Below, in pieces: positions 25,901-34,199 of a stretch of 61,146 nucleotides of DNA. The stretch's first letter is position 1. Each line of letters starts with the position of its first letter. The stretch is from Methanococcoides seepicolus (GTDB lineage: Archaea > Halobacteriota > Methanosarcinia > Methanosarcinales > Methanosarcinaceae). The position numbers and the translations under genes are program-made. The notes under the pieces are model-generated. The model made no database searches, had not been told where the DNA came from, and was given only the letters and a program-made list of their open reading frames with translations. Where the stretch lies: assembly GCF_023684405.1 (NCBI RefSeq), contig NZ_JAGSOI010000009.1, positions 1-61,146 on the forward strand, given 5' to 3'.

Positions 25901-27997
25901 GAAATCTGTATCATTTGGATTGTTCCATGTCCATTTTATCCATGTTATTCCTATGTCGGATGCAGTAAGCTCAGTTACACTGGCTGGTGCAATTTCATCA
26001 CTACTGAAAGACCCGGATAACACAATTGCAAATGGTTGTGGACCCTGGGGAACATTTGTACCGTTTACTGTTACTGTGTACCATCCCGTTGAAGGGGATA
26101 ATAGTTCCACATGTTCAACGTTGTTTGTATCATCTCCACCGTTTCCTAAATAGTTGCCATCAGGGCCTGTAATATTTAGATCGAGATTATTTACCAGAGT
26201 CTTGCCAACAAAAGCTGTAGCTGGTTGATCGGTCCATACCAGAGTTGCTTTAAAGGGAACTGAACTGTTGTTCAGATGATAGCTGACACTCCAGGAATCA
26301 GTTAAACCAAGACTTATATTATCATGGTACTGCATTGCTCGTGGTGATGATGGGAAAAGAGAACTTTCAAGATCTACGCGACCCCAACCCTGTGCAATAC
26401 TGGATTTACCCATATCGGCTGCACCATTGATCAACGTTGCTTTCAATAAGGCAGCCGTTGGGGAAATTGATTCATTATCAACATAGTACTGTCTCACAAG
26501 AGCAGCAGTTCCTGCTGTTAAGGGGGTTGCCATGCTCGTCCCACTCATATAAGTGTAATCAGTGCTATAAACGAGGGAGGAAGCAGTGGAACTAATAACT
26601 GTGCCCGGAGCTACCACATCGGGTTTAATTCGATTGTCATCGGTTGGGCCTCTACTGCTAAAAGAAGCAATATCATCGATGTTATCTGATGAAGTGCCTT
26701 TATCCGGTCTGTAATTCTCTGATGCACCAACTGTTAAGGCATTTTTTGCTGTTCCAGGGGGGGTTAATTTATTAGTTATACCTCCTTCGTTACCGGCTGC
26801 AAAAACGATTAGTAAGTCTGGATTATCCCACATAAAACTATCAACATATTGTGAACTATCTGTATAGTTTCCATATTGATTTGAATTATTGCTACCCCAA
26901 CTATTGCTGTGTACCTTTGCACCAGCATCATAAGCCTGTTGAAAAAGTGAATACAGATTTGTTGGTATATGTAAGCGACCTGATGTCAGTTTCGGATTTG
27001 TACCATCATACTGTAATGCCTGAAAAACAAGCCTTGCTTCAGGTGCCATTCCTGAATATAAGCCAGCAGAAAGATTACCATTTCCGAGGACTGAACCTGC
27101 AACATGTGTACCATGCCCGTGATTATCTTCCGCACCGGTATCGTTATACTCTTCCCACCATGCATCTAATGTATCAATCCTTCCCTCAAGGTCATCATGC
27201 ATGGATGCATCATTAAAACCGGTGTCCAATCCGGTATCAGCAACAGCAATTATCTGGCCACTACCGGTCAAACCATGTGTGTTCTGTACGGTGGAAACAT
27301 TTAGTATACCTGCTGCAACATCATTCAGGACAACGGGTTGCACATATCTATCCACCCAGCTTACACCATTGATAGCCGCAATATCAGTAATCGAAGATTG
27401 GTTGATCCTGACCTTGAGTATGCTTTCACCATTGTCAAGTATTTTACCACCAATAAATATGACATCGTTTGAAACATACTCGTTGCATCCAGCATCGAAA
27501 AGCATTACCAGAACATCTTCCTTGCCGTTTTGCTTAGAACCCGACGAAAGGGTAGAGCTGACTCGGTATGAAGGGTCGTAGAAACCGATCCATTGAACAG
27601 AATCCAGATTCTCTAGTTCCGCTTTCACTGAAGTGTTCATTCGTACAATAAAAGCATTGTTCGGAACATAACTGAAAATAACAGCTCCCGTGCCCCTTAC
27701 ATCCTTTTTCCATTCTTCAAGGATCAAACCTTTGAACTGAACAATGTAATAGTCCTCTGGTTTAGTGGGTAATGGTTCAATGGAGCTGAGACTTGAAGAC
27801 GAAAGTGAAGAAGGAGGCACTGCGTCCGTACTGAACTGAGCATTTTTAAGTATGATATAATTCTCGCTGGGGGACCCACTTTGCGATGATACCTCCAAAG
27901 CTAATGCAGAAACTGAAAAAATTGCTGCGATCATAGCAACGATTGCGATCTTTAAGATCATACCAGAAAGATCAATGCTATTTTTTTGCAATTTCAT
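22940..27997 (-). CDS. Giant cell-surface subtilisin-like (S8) protease with PKD domains
   Basis: A 1685-aa exported serine protease. A signal peptide covers about residues 13-34. The S8 catalytic triad is complete: D254 (VADTGLDTG), H295 (HGTHVAGS), S488 (SGTSMATP), with oxyanion N403. Downstream are a P-domain-like region, Fn3-like modules, two near-identical 83-aa repeats, three PKD domains with WxFGDGN-type motifs (about 1145-1390), a Ser/Gly-rich linker, a PGF-pre-PGF-type domain (about 1405-1560), a transmembrane helix near 1600 and a charged cytoplasmic tail ending in KELEESGILS. Many N-x-S/T sites suggest glycosylation. GGTGGT precedes the ATG. It probably digests external protein at the cell surface. 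Confidence 0.9.
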   Translation of the reverse strand: MKLQKNSIDLSGMILKIAIVAMIAAIFSVSALALEVSSQSGSPSENYIILKNAQFSTDAVPPSSLSSSSLSSIEPLPTKPEDYYIVQFKGLILEEWKKDVRGTGAVIFSYVPNNAFIVRMNTSVKAELENLDSVQWIGFYDPSYRVSSTLSSGSKQNGKEDVLVMLFDAGCNEYVSNDVIFIGGKILDNGESILKVRINQSSITDIAAINGVSWVDRYVQPVVLNDVAAGILNVSTVQNTHGLTGSGQIIAVADTGLDTGFNDASMHDDLEGRIDTLDAWWEEYNDTGAEDNHGHGTHVAGSVLGNGNLSAGLYSGMAPEARLVFQALQYDGTNPKLTSGRLHIPTNLYSLFQQAYDAGAKVHSNSWGSNNSNQYGNYTDSSQYVDSFMWDNPDLLIVFAAGNEGGITNKLTPPGTAKNALTVGASENYRPDKGTSSDNIDDIASFSSRGPTDDNRIKPDVVAPGTVISSTASSLVYSTDYTYMSGTSMATPLTAGTAALVRQYYVDNESISPTAALLKATLINGAADMGKSSIAQGWGRVDLESSLFPSSPRAMQYHDNISLGLTDSWSVSYHLNNSSVPFKATLVWTDQPATAFVGKTLVNNLDLNITGPDGNYLGNGGDDTNNVEHVELLSPSTGWYTVTVNGTNVPQGPQPFAIVLSGSFSSDEIAPASVTELTASDIGITWIKWTWNNPNDTDFNHTMLYLDNVFKTNVSNDTSFYNLTGLLDNTTYEFSTKTVDISGNINLSWTNDTATTLVTLDTIAPIVTIDVPEENHNYTSNTLWLNATANEDIAKWWYNINNTGDTTFSGNRSLTLSEGIHNITVIAQDIAGNNGSSMVNFSIDTIAPIVTIDVPEENHNYTSSTLWLNATANEDIAKWWYNINNTGDTTFSGNRSLTLSEGIHNITVIAQDIAGNNGSSMVNFSIDTIAPASVTGLSVSGKGSTWINWTWTNPSDGDFNYTMIYLDGVFKTNMTGASYNATGLIDNTEYNISTHTVDTVGIINSTWINDSASTLNTLPPASVTDLTTSGREITWINWTWNNPIDQDFNHTMLYLNNVFQTNVSNDTSFYNATGLAANTKYDFSTKTVDISGNINASWTNASATTKNPPTANFTSNVTLGKQPLSVQFIDSSTAAESWVWVFGDGNDANAQHPVHTYAEPGKYHVSLTANNSDGIDTVTKNNYIVVVALVPPFADFASNVTAGTEPLSVRFEDNSSNALTWEWDFGDVNTSNEIEPVHTYTTPGSYNVSLKVSNDDGSDYILKENFITVIALSKPIASFTAAPITGSYPLTVYFTEQSINETSWFWNFGDGNTSTEPDPSHTYVTAGTYNVSLNVSNAKYDNFTYISDYITVSTPTTDTTSSSSSGSSGGGGGSSVTSERYENILVKAVATRYIVNDIEKTFTFTEVIDITYINVTADLTVGDVKAIVESLNTTSNLVSKSPEGRVYKNINIWLGDHGFEKRIIDSSIGFRVEKTWLKENNVPEFSVRMSIYKGSSWNILPTYKIGEDDKYIYYEATSSEIYSSFAIVETVQKETTAADTNNSPLTENIVVPDTNRPSPSLEVLEDVESTIPVVKTESKGSPVKFLLFAIPLLTIISVSYIAVKRGHHIEAKAKMSTILEEMKPEKINDTGTVNDNPTMSSSSSEKPVSETAIPKVGITKSDVSAKIKELEESGILSNVNKKYLK
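25206..25703 (-). repeat. Tandem 249-bp near-identical duplication inside the subtilase gene
   Basis: Two in-frame copies of 249 bp (83 codons) at about 25206-25454 and 25455-25703. I see essentially a single base difference between them over long stretches (gcgtactgg against gcgtattgg). Each encodes one Asn-rich beta module (about residues 765-930 together). Near identity at DNA level means a recent duplication or gene conversion. Confidence 0.85.
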
Positions 27998-28075
27998 ATT
28001 CTACCACCAGATGCTTTGAAGATCCCCTATGTTCCTCAAAAGCTACCGCTTCTTAACTACTCATTTATTATGCTG

Positions 28076-28122
28076 GGATGCGTATATATAACTTCCTTTA
28101 AAAGTTCAGACGGATGCGTATA
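28076..28122. promoter_or_regulatory. Direct repeats in the subtilase/P-ATPase divergent region
   Basis: GGATGCGTATA occurs at 28076-28086 and again at 28112-28122, 36 bp apart. The first copy runs into a TATA-like CGTATATATAAC that, on the minus strand, could drive the subtilase gene with a leader of about 60 nt. The repeats may be paired activator or repressor sites. Confidence 0.4.
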
Positions 28123-28281
28123 ATCATAATGAGGGTATGCCTTTCAAATTATATACTTTTAATGAAATATAATATAAATTTTATTATAATACATAAATTA
28201 TGTGATAATGAAGCTAACTTCAACATATCTTCTAAAACAAAACCAAAAAGAATATCACGTCACAAACATACATGAATAGTT

Positions 28282-30945
28282 ATGAGTGGGGAAGTGAAAT
28301 GGCAGCATGTTCCTGTGGATGAGGTTCTTGCATTACTTGAGACCGATAGAGAGGGACTTACTGCTGAAGAGGCGCAACTCCGCCTTTCAAAATATGGTTT
28401 TAATGAGGTCGAACTAAAGAAAAAGGAAAGTTCAATCCATCGTTTTGCAAGGCAGTTCGCAAGCCCTCTTATCTATGTCCTGCTCCTGGCAGCACTTGTC
28501 ACTTTTTTGCTTCGGGAATATGCTGACACTTCCGTAATAATCGGAGTGGTTCTCGCAAATGCTGTCATCGGATTCATTCAGGAAAGAAAAGCAGAAAATG
28601 CCCTTGAATCTCTTGCAAAGATGCTGGTTCCTGAGACAAGTATACTAAGAGAAGGGCAAAGAATGATAGTGCCCAGCAGGGAACTTGTAGTAGGTGATAT
28701 TGTTTTGATGGAAACGGGAGCCCGAATTCCTGCTGACCTTCGACTTATTCACAAAAAAAATCTTCGCATCGATGAATCAATGCTCACCGGAGAATCCACA
28801 GCCGTTGAGAAATATACAGATGCCATTGAAACTAAGAACCTTCCACTTGCCGAAAGAAAAAATATCGCTTTTGCAGGCACACTTGTAACCCAGGGAAATG
28901 GTATAGGTGTTGTAGTAGCAACCGCTTCTGACAGTGAGATCGGAAAGATATCGGAACTTATAAAAAAGACAAAACAGCTCTCCACGCCCCTTGTAAGAAC
29001 GATAGACAATATGGGCAAAAACCTTGCTGTCGTAATTATTTTGGTTGCAATACTGACATTTGCAATTGGTAAATTTCGGGGACTTGGTACTCTGGATCTC
29101 TTTTTTGCTTCCGTAAGTCTGGCTGTCGCAGCAATTCCAGAAGGATTGCCCGCACTCATCACGATCACACTTGCTATCGGAATAAAGAAGATGGCAGCTC
29201 GAAATGCCATTATTCGTACAATGCCGGCGGTCGAAAGTCTTGGATCGGCAACGGTGATCTGTTCGGATAAGACCGGCACACTTACAAAGAATGAGATGAC
29301 CGTCCGGAAGATATACACGGATGAAGGTGTTTTCAGTGTTACAGGTCTCGGATATGAGTCAGAGGGCGATATCGAGCTTAATGGAAAGAAAATAGATCCC
29401 TTTGATCATCGGGCATTGCTTGAAACATTAAAAGCAGGTGCACTTTGTAATGATGCTTATCTGCGTGAAGAGGGGGGTATTGACGGTGACCCTACCGAAG
29501 GAGCACTTCTTGTTTCAGCATCCAAGGCCGGCAAGTTCTACATTCCCAGGGTAGATGAGATTCCGTTTGAATCGGAAAAAAGATTCATGGCAACACTTCA
29601 TCAAGATAATGCTGGCAATTCATGGGTATATGTAAAAGGCTCTCCTGAAATCATTTCTAAACTTTCCAGCATGCAATTCAATGGAAAGGATTTCACAAGA
29701 GTAGAACCTGAAAAGATACTTCTTGTTGCCGAAGACATGGCATCCGAAGGGCTTAGGGTCATTGCAACTGCATACCGGAAGCTCGAAAGAGGGAAGGCTG
29801 AACTTGAAGACGTTGATATTGATGAACTCATCTTCCTCGGATTGCAGGGTATGATCGACCCGCCAAGGGAGGAAGTGAAACAGTCGATCTTCAAATGTAA
29901 TAATGCAGGCATCAGAGTTATCATGATCACGGGCGACCATATCAAAACCGCTCACACCATTGCAAGACAGCTTGGAATCCGTACAGAAGGAGCATTGTCG
30001 GGCAGTGATATTGAAACAATGACCGATGAAGAGCTGATAGAAGCATTAAGGTCAGTCTCTGTTTTTGCAAGGACATCCCCTGAAGATAAATCCAGGATAG
30101 TCGGGTTATTAAAACAGGAAGGCGAAGTTGTCGCAGTTACAGGGGACGGTATCAATGATGCGCCTGCACTTGAAAATGCTGACATCGGGGTTGCAATGGG
30201 CCGATCAGGGACCGAAGTTGCAAAAGAAGCAGCGGACATGGTTCTTACTGATGATAATTTTTCATCCATTGTGAATGCGGTAGAAGAAGGCAGGGATGTC
30301 TATGGCAAGATACAGAAAGTGATCCTCTGGACATTACCCACGAACGCTGCAGAAGGATTGGCGATTTTAGCTGCTGTTCTACTGGGATTCGCGGCTCCGC
30401 CACTATTGCCATTACACATCCTGTGGATAAATACCGTAACAGCATTGGGGCTTGGAGTTTCTATGACGGTCGAACCGATGGAGAAAAGACTTCTTAATAG
30501 ACCACCAAGGCCACAAAAAGAGCCACTGCTTCTTCCAGTTATCAAACGAAGGATAATAACTGTTGCATTACTAATGGTCACTGCTACTTTCCTGCTATAC
30601 ATCTTCAATATCAATAATGGCATGGATATCAGTACTTCACAAACAATAGCGTTGAATACTATCGTATTTTTCGAGATATTCTACCTTTTCAATTGCAAAT
30701 CGATCCATGAGAACGTTTTCGGACAAATGTTCTCAAATAGATATATGCTTCTTGGGATCTCGATAGTGATCGGTTTGCAGATGTTCATTACTTACAACCC
30801 TACGATGAACATGATCCTGAGAACAAGTCCTATCAGGCTTATTGATTGGGTTGTGATAATAATAATTACAAGTTCCATCTTCTTTTTGATAGAACTGGAA
30901 AAATACCTACAGAAAATGAGACACAACAAACAGATCAAAAAATAA
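28282..30945 (+). CDS. P-type cation-transporting ATPase, Ca2+ (P2A)-like
   Basis: An 887-aa P-type ATPase. Order: cytoplasmic N-terminal cation ATPase domain, TM pair at about 55-100, actuator domain with the LTGES motif, TM4 with the ion-site PEGLP, phosphorylation motif SDKTGTLTKNE with Asp near residue 330, nucleotide-binding domain with KGSPE, hinge TGDGINDAP, then six C-terminal helices. PEGLP and the overall layout place it with P2-type Ca2+ or Na+ pumps; the transported ion cannot be fixed from sequence alone. It is transcribed divergently from the subtilase; subtilases often need Ca2+. Confidence 0.92.
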   Translation: MSGEVKWQHVPVDEVLALLETDREGLTAEEAQLRLSKYGFNEVELKKKESSIHRFARQFASPLIYVLLLAALVTFLLREYADTSVIIGVVLANAVIGFIQERKAENALESLAKMLVPETSILREGQRMIVPSRELVVGDIVLMETGARIPADLRLIHKKNLRIDESMLTGESTAVEKYTDAIETKNLPLAERKNIAFAGTLVTQGNGIGVVVATASDSEIGKISELIKKTKQLSTPLVRTIDNMGKNLAVVIILVAILTFAIGKFRGLGTLDLFFASVSLAVAAIPEGLPALITITLAIGIKKMAARNAIIRTMPAVESLGSATVICSDKTGTLTKNEMTVRKIYTDEGVFSVTGLGYESEGDIELNGKKIDPFDHRALLETLKAGALCNDAYLREEGGIDGDPTEGALLVSASKAGKFYIPRVDEIPFESEKRFMATLHQDNAGNSWVYVKGSPEIISKLSSMQFNGKDFTRVEPEKILLVAEDMASEGLRVIATAYRKLERGKAELEDVDIDELIFLGLQGMIDPPREEVKQSIFKCNNAGIRVIMITGDHIKTAHTIARQLGIRTEGALSGSDIETMTDEELIEALRSVSVFARTSPEDKSRIVGLLKQEGEVVAVTGDGINDAPALENADIGVAMGRSGTEVAKEAADMVLTDDNFSSIVNAVEEGRDVYGKIQKVILWTLPTNAAEGLAILAAVLLGFAAPPLLPLHILWINTVTALGLGVSMTVEPMEKRLLNRPPRPQKEPLLLPVIKRRIITVALLMVTATFLLYIFNINNGMDISTSQTIALNTIVFFEIFYLFNCKSIHENVFGQMFSNRYMLLGISIVIGLQMFITYNPTMNMILRTSPIRLIDWVVIIIITSSIFFLIELEKYLQKMRHNKQIKK

Positions 30946-30953
30946 TGAAATGC

Positions 30954-30971
30954 GAGGGTTATATGACCCTC
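30954..30971 (+). terminator. Short hairpin after the P-type ATPase
   Basis: GAGGGT (30954-30959) pairs with ACCCTC (30966-30971) across TATATG, 9 bp after the stop codon. No long T-run follows, so it is a weak candidate. Confidence 0.35.
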
Positions 30972-31242
30972 AATCTTCATCACCACAGCAGCTACAGGAA
31001 ATATTTCCTTTCAGAATCTCTTTCCAGTCTCCCAGGACATCATGTGTCTAACAGTCATCCGCACCTGCTGCTTCTCTCATCACAAGAGCAAATATGTAGG
31101 ATAATTCTTTGACTGTAACTCAAGCTTCTCATTTCGATTCACATCCATATATTTTTTGTATTACTGTTCTGATATTTACCAGAACGGCGAATAAAGATGA
31201 AACTTAAGATAACTTAAAAGCAACGTTTCAATTTATATTGGA
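30972..31242. other. Gene-free stretch downstream of the P-type ATPase
   Basis: About 270 bp with no ORF that has a plausible start signal on either strand. Near the right end TTAAGATAACTTAAAAG (about 31204-31220) is TATA-like and could be the promoter of the structured element that follows. Confidence 0.4.
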
Positions 31243-31358
31243 ACACCATTCAAACGAATAAAATAGTAAGGGCAAACCCCGCTGTCCGTGAAGTCAAGAT
31301 AACTCTCTTTTCCCACGCTGGAAAATGAGGGATAAGAGAAAAAACGTGCAAATGGTGC
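31243..31358 (+). ncRNA. Candidate structured RNA
   Basis: About 115 nt closed by CACCATT (31244-31250) and AATGGTG (31351-31357). Inside are GGG-CAAA-CCC and TTTTCC-CACGCT-GGAAAA hairpins, the latter extended by CTCT/AGAG pairs. A TATA-like CTTAAAAG lies about 26 nt upstream. No ORF crosses it. I cannot match it to a known riboswitch or small RNA family, and the strand is not certain. Confidence 0.3.
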
Positions 31359-31431
31359 TTAATATAGTAGGAAGATGTAAAATCAAACGATAAGATATTG
31401 TTTAGAACAGAGATGAATATCAGAAAAAGAG

Positions 31432-31462
31432 GATGGCAGTAAGATCGTTCTAATATGCCATC
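31432..31462 (-). terminator. Terminator of the small lysine-rich gene
   Basis: GATGGCA (31432-31438) and TGCCATC (31456-31462) form a 7-bp stem. On the minus strand it follows the stop of the 43-aa gene by about 28 nt and is succeeded by CCTCTTTTTCTG, a T-rich tract. Confidence 0.45.
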
Positions 31463-31489
31463 TACTCAATAATTCTGAAAAAAAGAGAA

Positions 31490-31621
31490 TCACTTCTTCT
31501 TTAGTTTTGCAAGTTTCTTCTTTGCAGAAGCATCGCCTGAGGATGCCTTTGCTTCAAGTCCTTCCATTTTCTCTTTTTTCTTGCCACTTTTCCTTGCTAT
31601 ATCCTTTTTAGACATTGCCAT
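31490..31621 (-). CDS. Small lysine-rich protein (43 aa)
   Basis: A 43-aa, very basic protein (it begins MAMSKKDIARKSGKKKEK and ends LAKLKKK). The composition suggests nucleic-acid or ribosome binding; I do not know a function. ATG 31621 and ATG 31615 are both possible starts. A TATA-like TTTTATATAGTA centred about 29 nt upstream fits a leaderless or nearly leaderless transcript, and a T-run follows the stop codon. Signals at both ends and clean coding make a real gene likely despite its size. Confidence 0.65.
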   Translation of the reverse strand: MAMSKKDIARKSGKKKEKMEGLEAKASSGDASAKKKLAKLKKK

Positions 31622-31727
31622 AGAAGCTCTTTTTTGAAGCCTATACTATATAAAATGATGCCAGTAGAGAATTAAAAAGGATGTAACATTCAGAAGCCTT
31701 ATAATTCAAAAACTGGCAATATATAAT

Positions 31728-32561
31728 GTGAATAAATATGAGATCACTACACTTGGTAGAAAACTGGATCTAAAAAATCCAAATAATCGCCTGATAATCC
31801 AGTTAGCAACTCTTGTAACAATTTCAGCTCTTGTATTCTATCTCATTATAACCAAAGAAATTTCTAGCTCATTTGTCTATGGCATAAAAGCAGGGATCAC
31901 AATATTCCTGCTCTGGGCGATTGCAAGGGAAATGGATCCTGACCATGAGTCGGCAGCTTTCATACCGGTCATATTGACCCTGCCGCATGTGATAATCTTC
32001 GGGTTACACCCCATCTTTCCTTTAATTTGGTTCTTATTGTTACTAAGACTGGTAAACAGATCGACAGGTGCAAAGGCTGGTATTATCGACTCGTTAGCCA
32101 TTCTTTCCATTGGAGCTTTCCTTACATATCAGTTAAGCTGGGTATTTGGGACGATCTCAGCACTTGGTTTTTTCCTTGACGGAAGACTATCCTCGCCATA
32201 CAGAGGTCACCTCATACCCGCAGTACTATTGCTCCTCTATTCTGGTCTTGCTCTCATACACGAAATTACTGATGTGGTCATGGACATGGCCCTATTGAAA
32301 ATAGTTGCCTTCACTGTTATGATCCTACTTGCTCTTCCGCTGTTCACTAACAGAGATACTATCATTAGTATCGGTGACAGGACAGGAGAAAGACTGGATG
32401 AACAGAGGATAAAAGCAACGCAGTTGCTGGCTGTATTCAGCGTATCTGCATTTATGCTATTCTCAACTGCCAGTGATGGGTTTTGGCCGCTCGTATGGAC
32501 CATACCAGCAAGTGCTGGTCTGTACAAGGTATTATTGGAGATAAAGCAGATGCGAACATAA
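31728..32561 (+). CDS. Multi-pass membrane protein of unknown function
   Basis: A 277-aa integral membrane protein with about eight hydrophobic helices, at roughly residues 23-42, 48-65, 76-103, 118-140, 160-178, 185-205, 228-245 and 248-265. No transporter or enzyme motif is recognisable. A charged loop at about 208-225 (NRDTIISIGDRTGERLDEQR) is the main soluble segment. The start is a GTG at 31728 with no obvious ribosome-binding site. It precedes a LysE-type exporter gene but is separated by 106 bp. Confidence 0.7.
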   Translation: MNKYEITTLGRKLDLKNPNNRLIIQLATLVTISALVFYLIITKEISSSFVYGIKAGITIFLLWAIAREMDPDHESAAFIPVILTLPHVIIFGLHPIFPLIWFLLLLRLVNRSTGAKAGIIDSLAILSIGAFLTYQLSWVFGTISALGFFLDGRLSSPYRGHLIPAVLLLLYSGLALIHEITDVVMDMALLKIVAFTVMILLALPLFTNRDTIISIGDRTGERLDEQRIKATQLLAVFSVSAFMLFSTASDGFWPLVWTIPASAGLYKVLLEIKQMRT

Positions 32562-32667
32562 AGCATCATAAAATGATGACAACAGCTTAATATGGCATGC
32601 ATTATACATAGTGCATATATTATATTTATCGTCATATTATATAATTTATTTTATTTAGGGTGATGTT

Positions 32668-33315
32668 ATGATAGAACTTCTCAAAGCTCTGGCACTGGGA
32701 TTTACGATAGGGATCTCAGCTGCACTAATTCCTGGTCCAATGATGTTCGCCACTGTTGGCATATCACTCGAAAAAGGATGGCGTACAGGTCCATTTGTAT
32801 TTCTTGGGCATTCAATGGTAGAACTGACAGTTATCCTATTGGTCATTGCAGGAGCTTCTTCTTTCATAACTGACTCCACCATTGCCTACGTGTCAATATT
32901 GGGTGGTATTGTAATGATCCTTTTTGGGCTTGTTATTCTAAAAAGTGCTAAAAGCGTTTCAAATGTCAATATCGCTGAATCTGCCAAAAAGTTCAAAGGC
33001 TCAGTAGGTCCGGTGTCTGCGGGCATCCTTACCACAGCTCTAAATCCTGCATTTATTTTATGGTGGCTCACTGCCGGAAGTGCCATTATATTGCAAGAAT
33101 ATCTTTTAGGTATGCTGGCCATCGTTGCGTTCATTATCGGTCATTGGTTTGCAGACCTAGGCTATCTTCTGACTGTTGCATCATCGACAGCTAAAGGAAA
33201 AGACCTCTTCTCAGAAAGGACACACAGAAGGATACTATATTTTTGCAGTGTTTTCCTCATGATATTCGGGGTCTGGTTCATATCGAACTACAACAACCTA
33301 TCTTCATTTGTATAA
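32668..33315 (+). CDS. LysE-family amino-acid/metabolite exporter
   Basis: A 215-aa LysE/RhtB-type translocator. About six helices are seen. The N-terminal signature GFTIGISAALIPGPMMFATV matches the family's conserved G-x-x-PGP motif, and NPAFILWWLTAGSA in the middle matches the second conserved region. Family members export amino acids or related metabolites. GGGTGATG precedes the ATG. The substrate is unknown. Confidence 0.85.
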   Translation: MIELLKALALGFTIGISAALIPGPMMFATVGISLEKGWRTGPFVFLGHSMVELTVILLVIAGASSFITDSTIAYVSILGGIVMILFGLVILKSAKSVSNVNIAESAKKFKGSVGPVSAGILTTALNPAFILWWLTAGSAIILQEYLLGMLAIVAFIIGHWFADLGYLLTVASSTAKGKDLFSERTHRRILYFCSVFLMIFGVWFISNYNNLSSFV

Positions 33316-33343
33316 ATCCGGATAGAACAAAAAAATAAAGAAG

Positions 33344-34198
33344 TCAGATGAAACTATCCAGTAGCTCATCGACTTTTTCAGGATCGGCCTTGTTCTTTAC
33401 AAGAGGTCCTGAGGAAAGAACGTCCAGATGATCCTCGAAAGTTGGTTTCTCATTTACATAGAAAACACCCAAGGGTATCTTTTCGCCCCATTCGAGGGAT
33501 TTTTCAAACGCTTTAACACGATCTTTGGGTGAATGGTCCTTCTCTTCCATTCTATAGACCCTTTCCGAATACCATTTGAAAGTGTTCAGTTTATTAAAGG
33601 AAACACATGGCTGTAGAACGTCCACTAAAGAAAACCCTTTGTGCTGTATCGCTTTTTTGATAAGCTCTGTAAGATGGTCCACATCCCCTGCAAATCCCCT
33701 GCTAACAAAAGAGCAATCTAGAGAGATTGCAAGTGACAGAGGATTTAAAGGTGTATTGAATACACCATGGTTCTGGATCTTTGTCTTCATGCCCAGCTCA
33801 CTGGTAGGAGATGCCTGACCCTTGGTAAGGCCATAGATCTGATTATCATGTACTATGAGAGTAATATCCGGATTTCTCCTTATATTATGAACGAAGTGGT
33901 TCCCACCTTCTCCATAACAATCCCCATCACCGGTTACAGCAAGAACGGTCAATTCATGGTTCGCGACCTTTGCACCAATGGCAGGGGGAAGGGACCTTCC
34001 ATGGAGACCATTGAAAACGTTGCATTTGAGATAATGCGGGAGTTTGCTCGATTGACCTATGCCTGATGTCAGCAAAACCTCATGCGGTTCTTTTCCAAGC
34101 TCTGCAAGAGCACGCTTGATAGCTTTTAATATCATGAAATTACCGCAACCGGGACACCATTCGGTCTCGTACTCACCAAAATCTTCCACGCTTACCAT
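33344..34198 (-). CDS. korB: 2-oxoacid:ferredoxin oxidoreductase, beta subunit
   Basis: A 284-aa thiamine-diphosphate-binding subunit. The N-terminal ETEWCPGCGNF and the diphosphate motif GDGDCYGEGGNHF at about residues 90-102 are typical, with DNQIYGLTKGQASPT following. It lacks an added ferredoxin domain. With the alpha/gamma subunit it oxidatively decarboxylates a 2-oxoacid to the acyl-CoA and reduces ferredoxin, or runs in reverse. It begins one base after the korA stop, so they are an operon. Substrate (2-oxoglutarate or a branched-chain or other 2-oxoacid) is not decided by the sequence. Confidence 0.9.
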   Translation of the reverse strand: MVSVEDFGEYETEWCPGCGNFMILKAIKRALAELGKEPHEVLLTSGIGQSSKLPHYLKCNVFNGLHGRSLPPAIGAKVANHELTVLAVTGDGDCYGEGGNHFVHNIRRNPDITLIVHDNQIYGLTKGQASPTSELGMKTKIQNHGVFNTPLNPLSLAISLDCSFVSRGFAGDVDHLTELIKKAIQHKGFSLVDVLQPCVSFNKLNTFKWYSERVYRMEEKDHSPKDRVKAFEKSLEWGEKIPLGVFYVNEKPTFEDHLDVLSSGPLVKNKADPEKVDELLDSFI

Positions 34199-34199
34199 C

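Noticed and set aside
30846-31112. An 88-aa plus-strand frame overlapping the P-ATPase end
   Set aside because: Mostly inside the ATPase gene in another frame; composition is not protein-like and there is no ribosome-binding site.
31243-31358. Assignment of the structured element to SRP RNA, RNase P RNA or a known riboswitch
   Set aside because: None of the conserved cores of those RNAs is visible, so it is left as an unassigned candidate.
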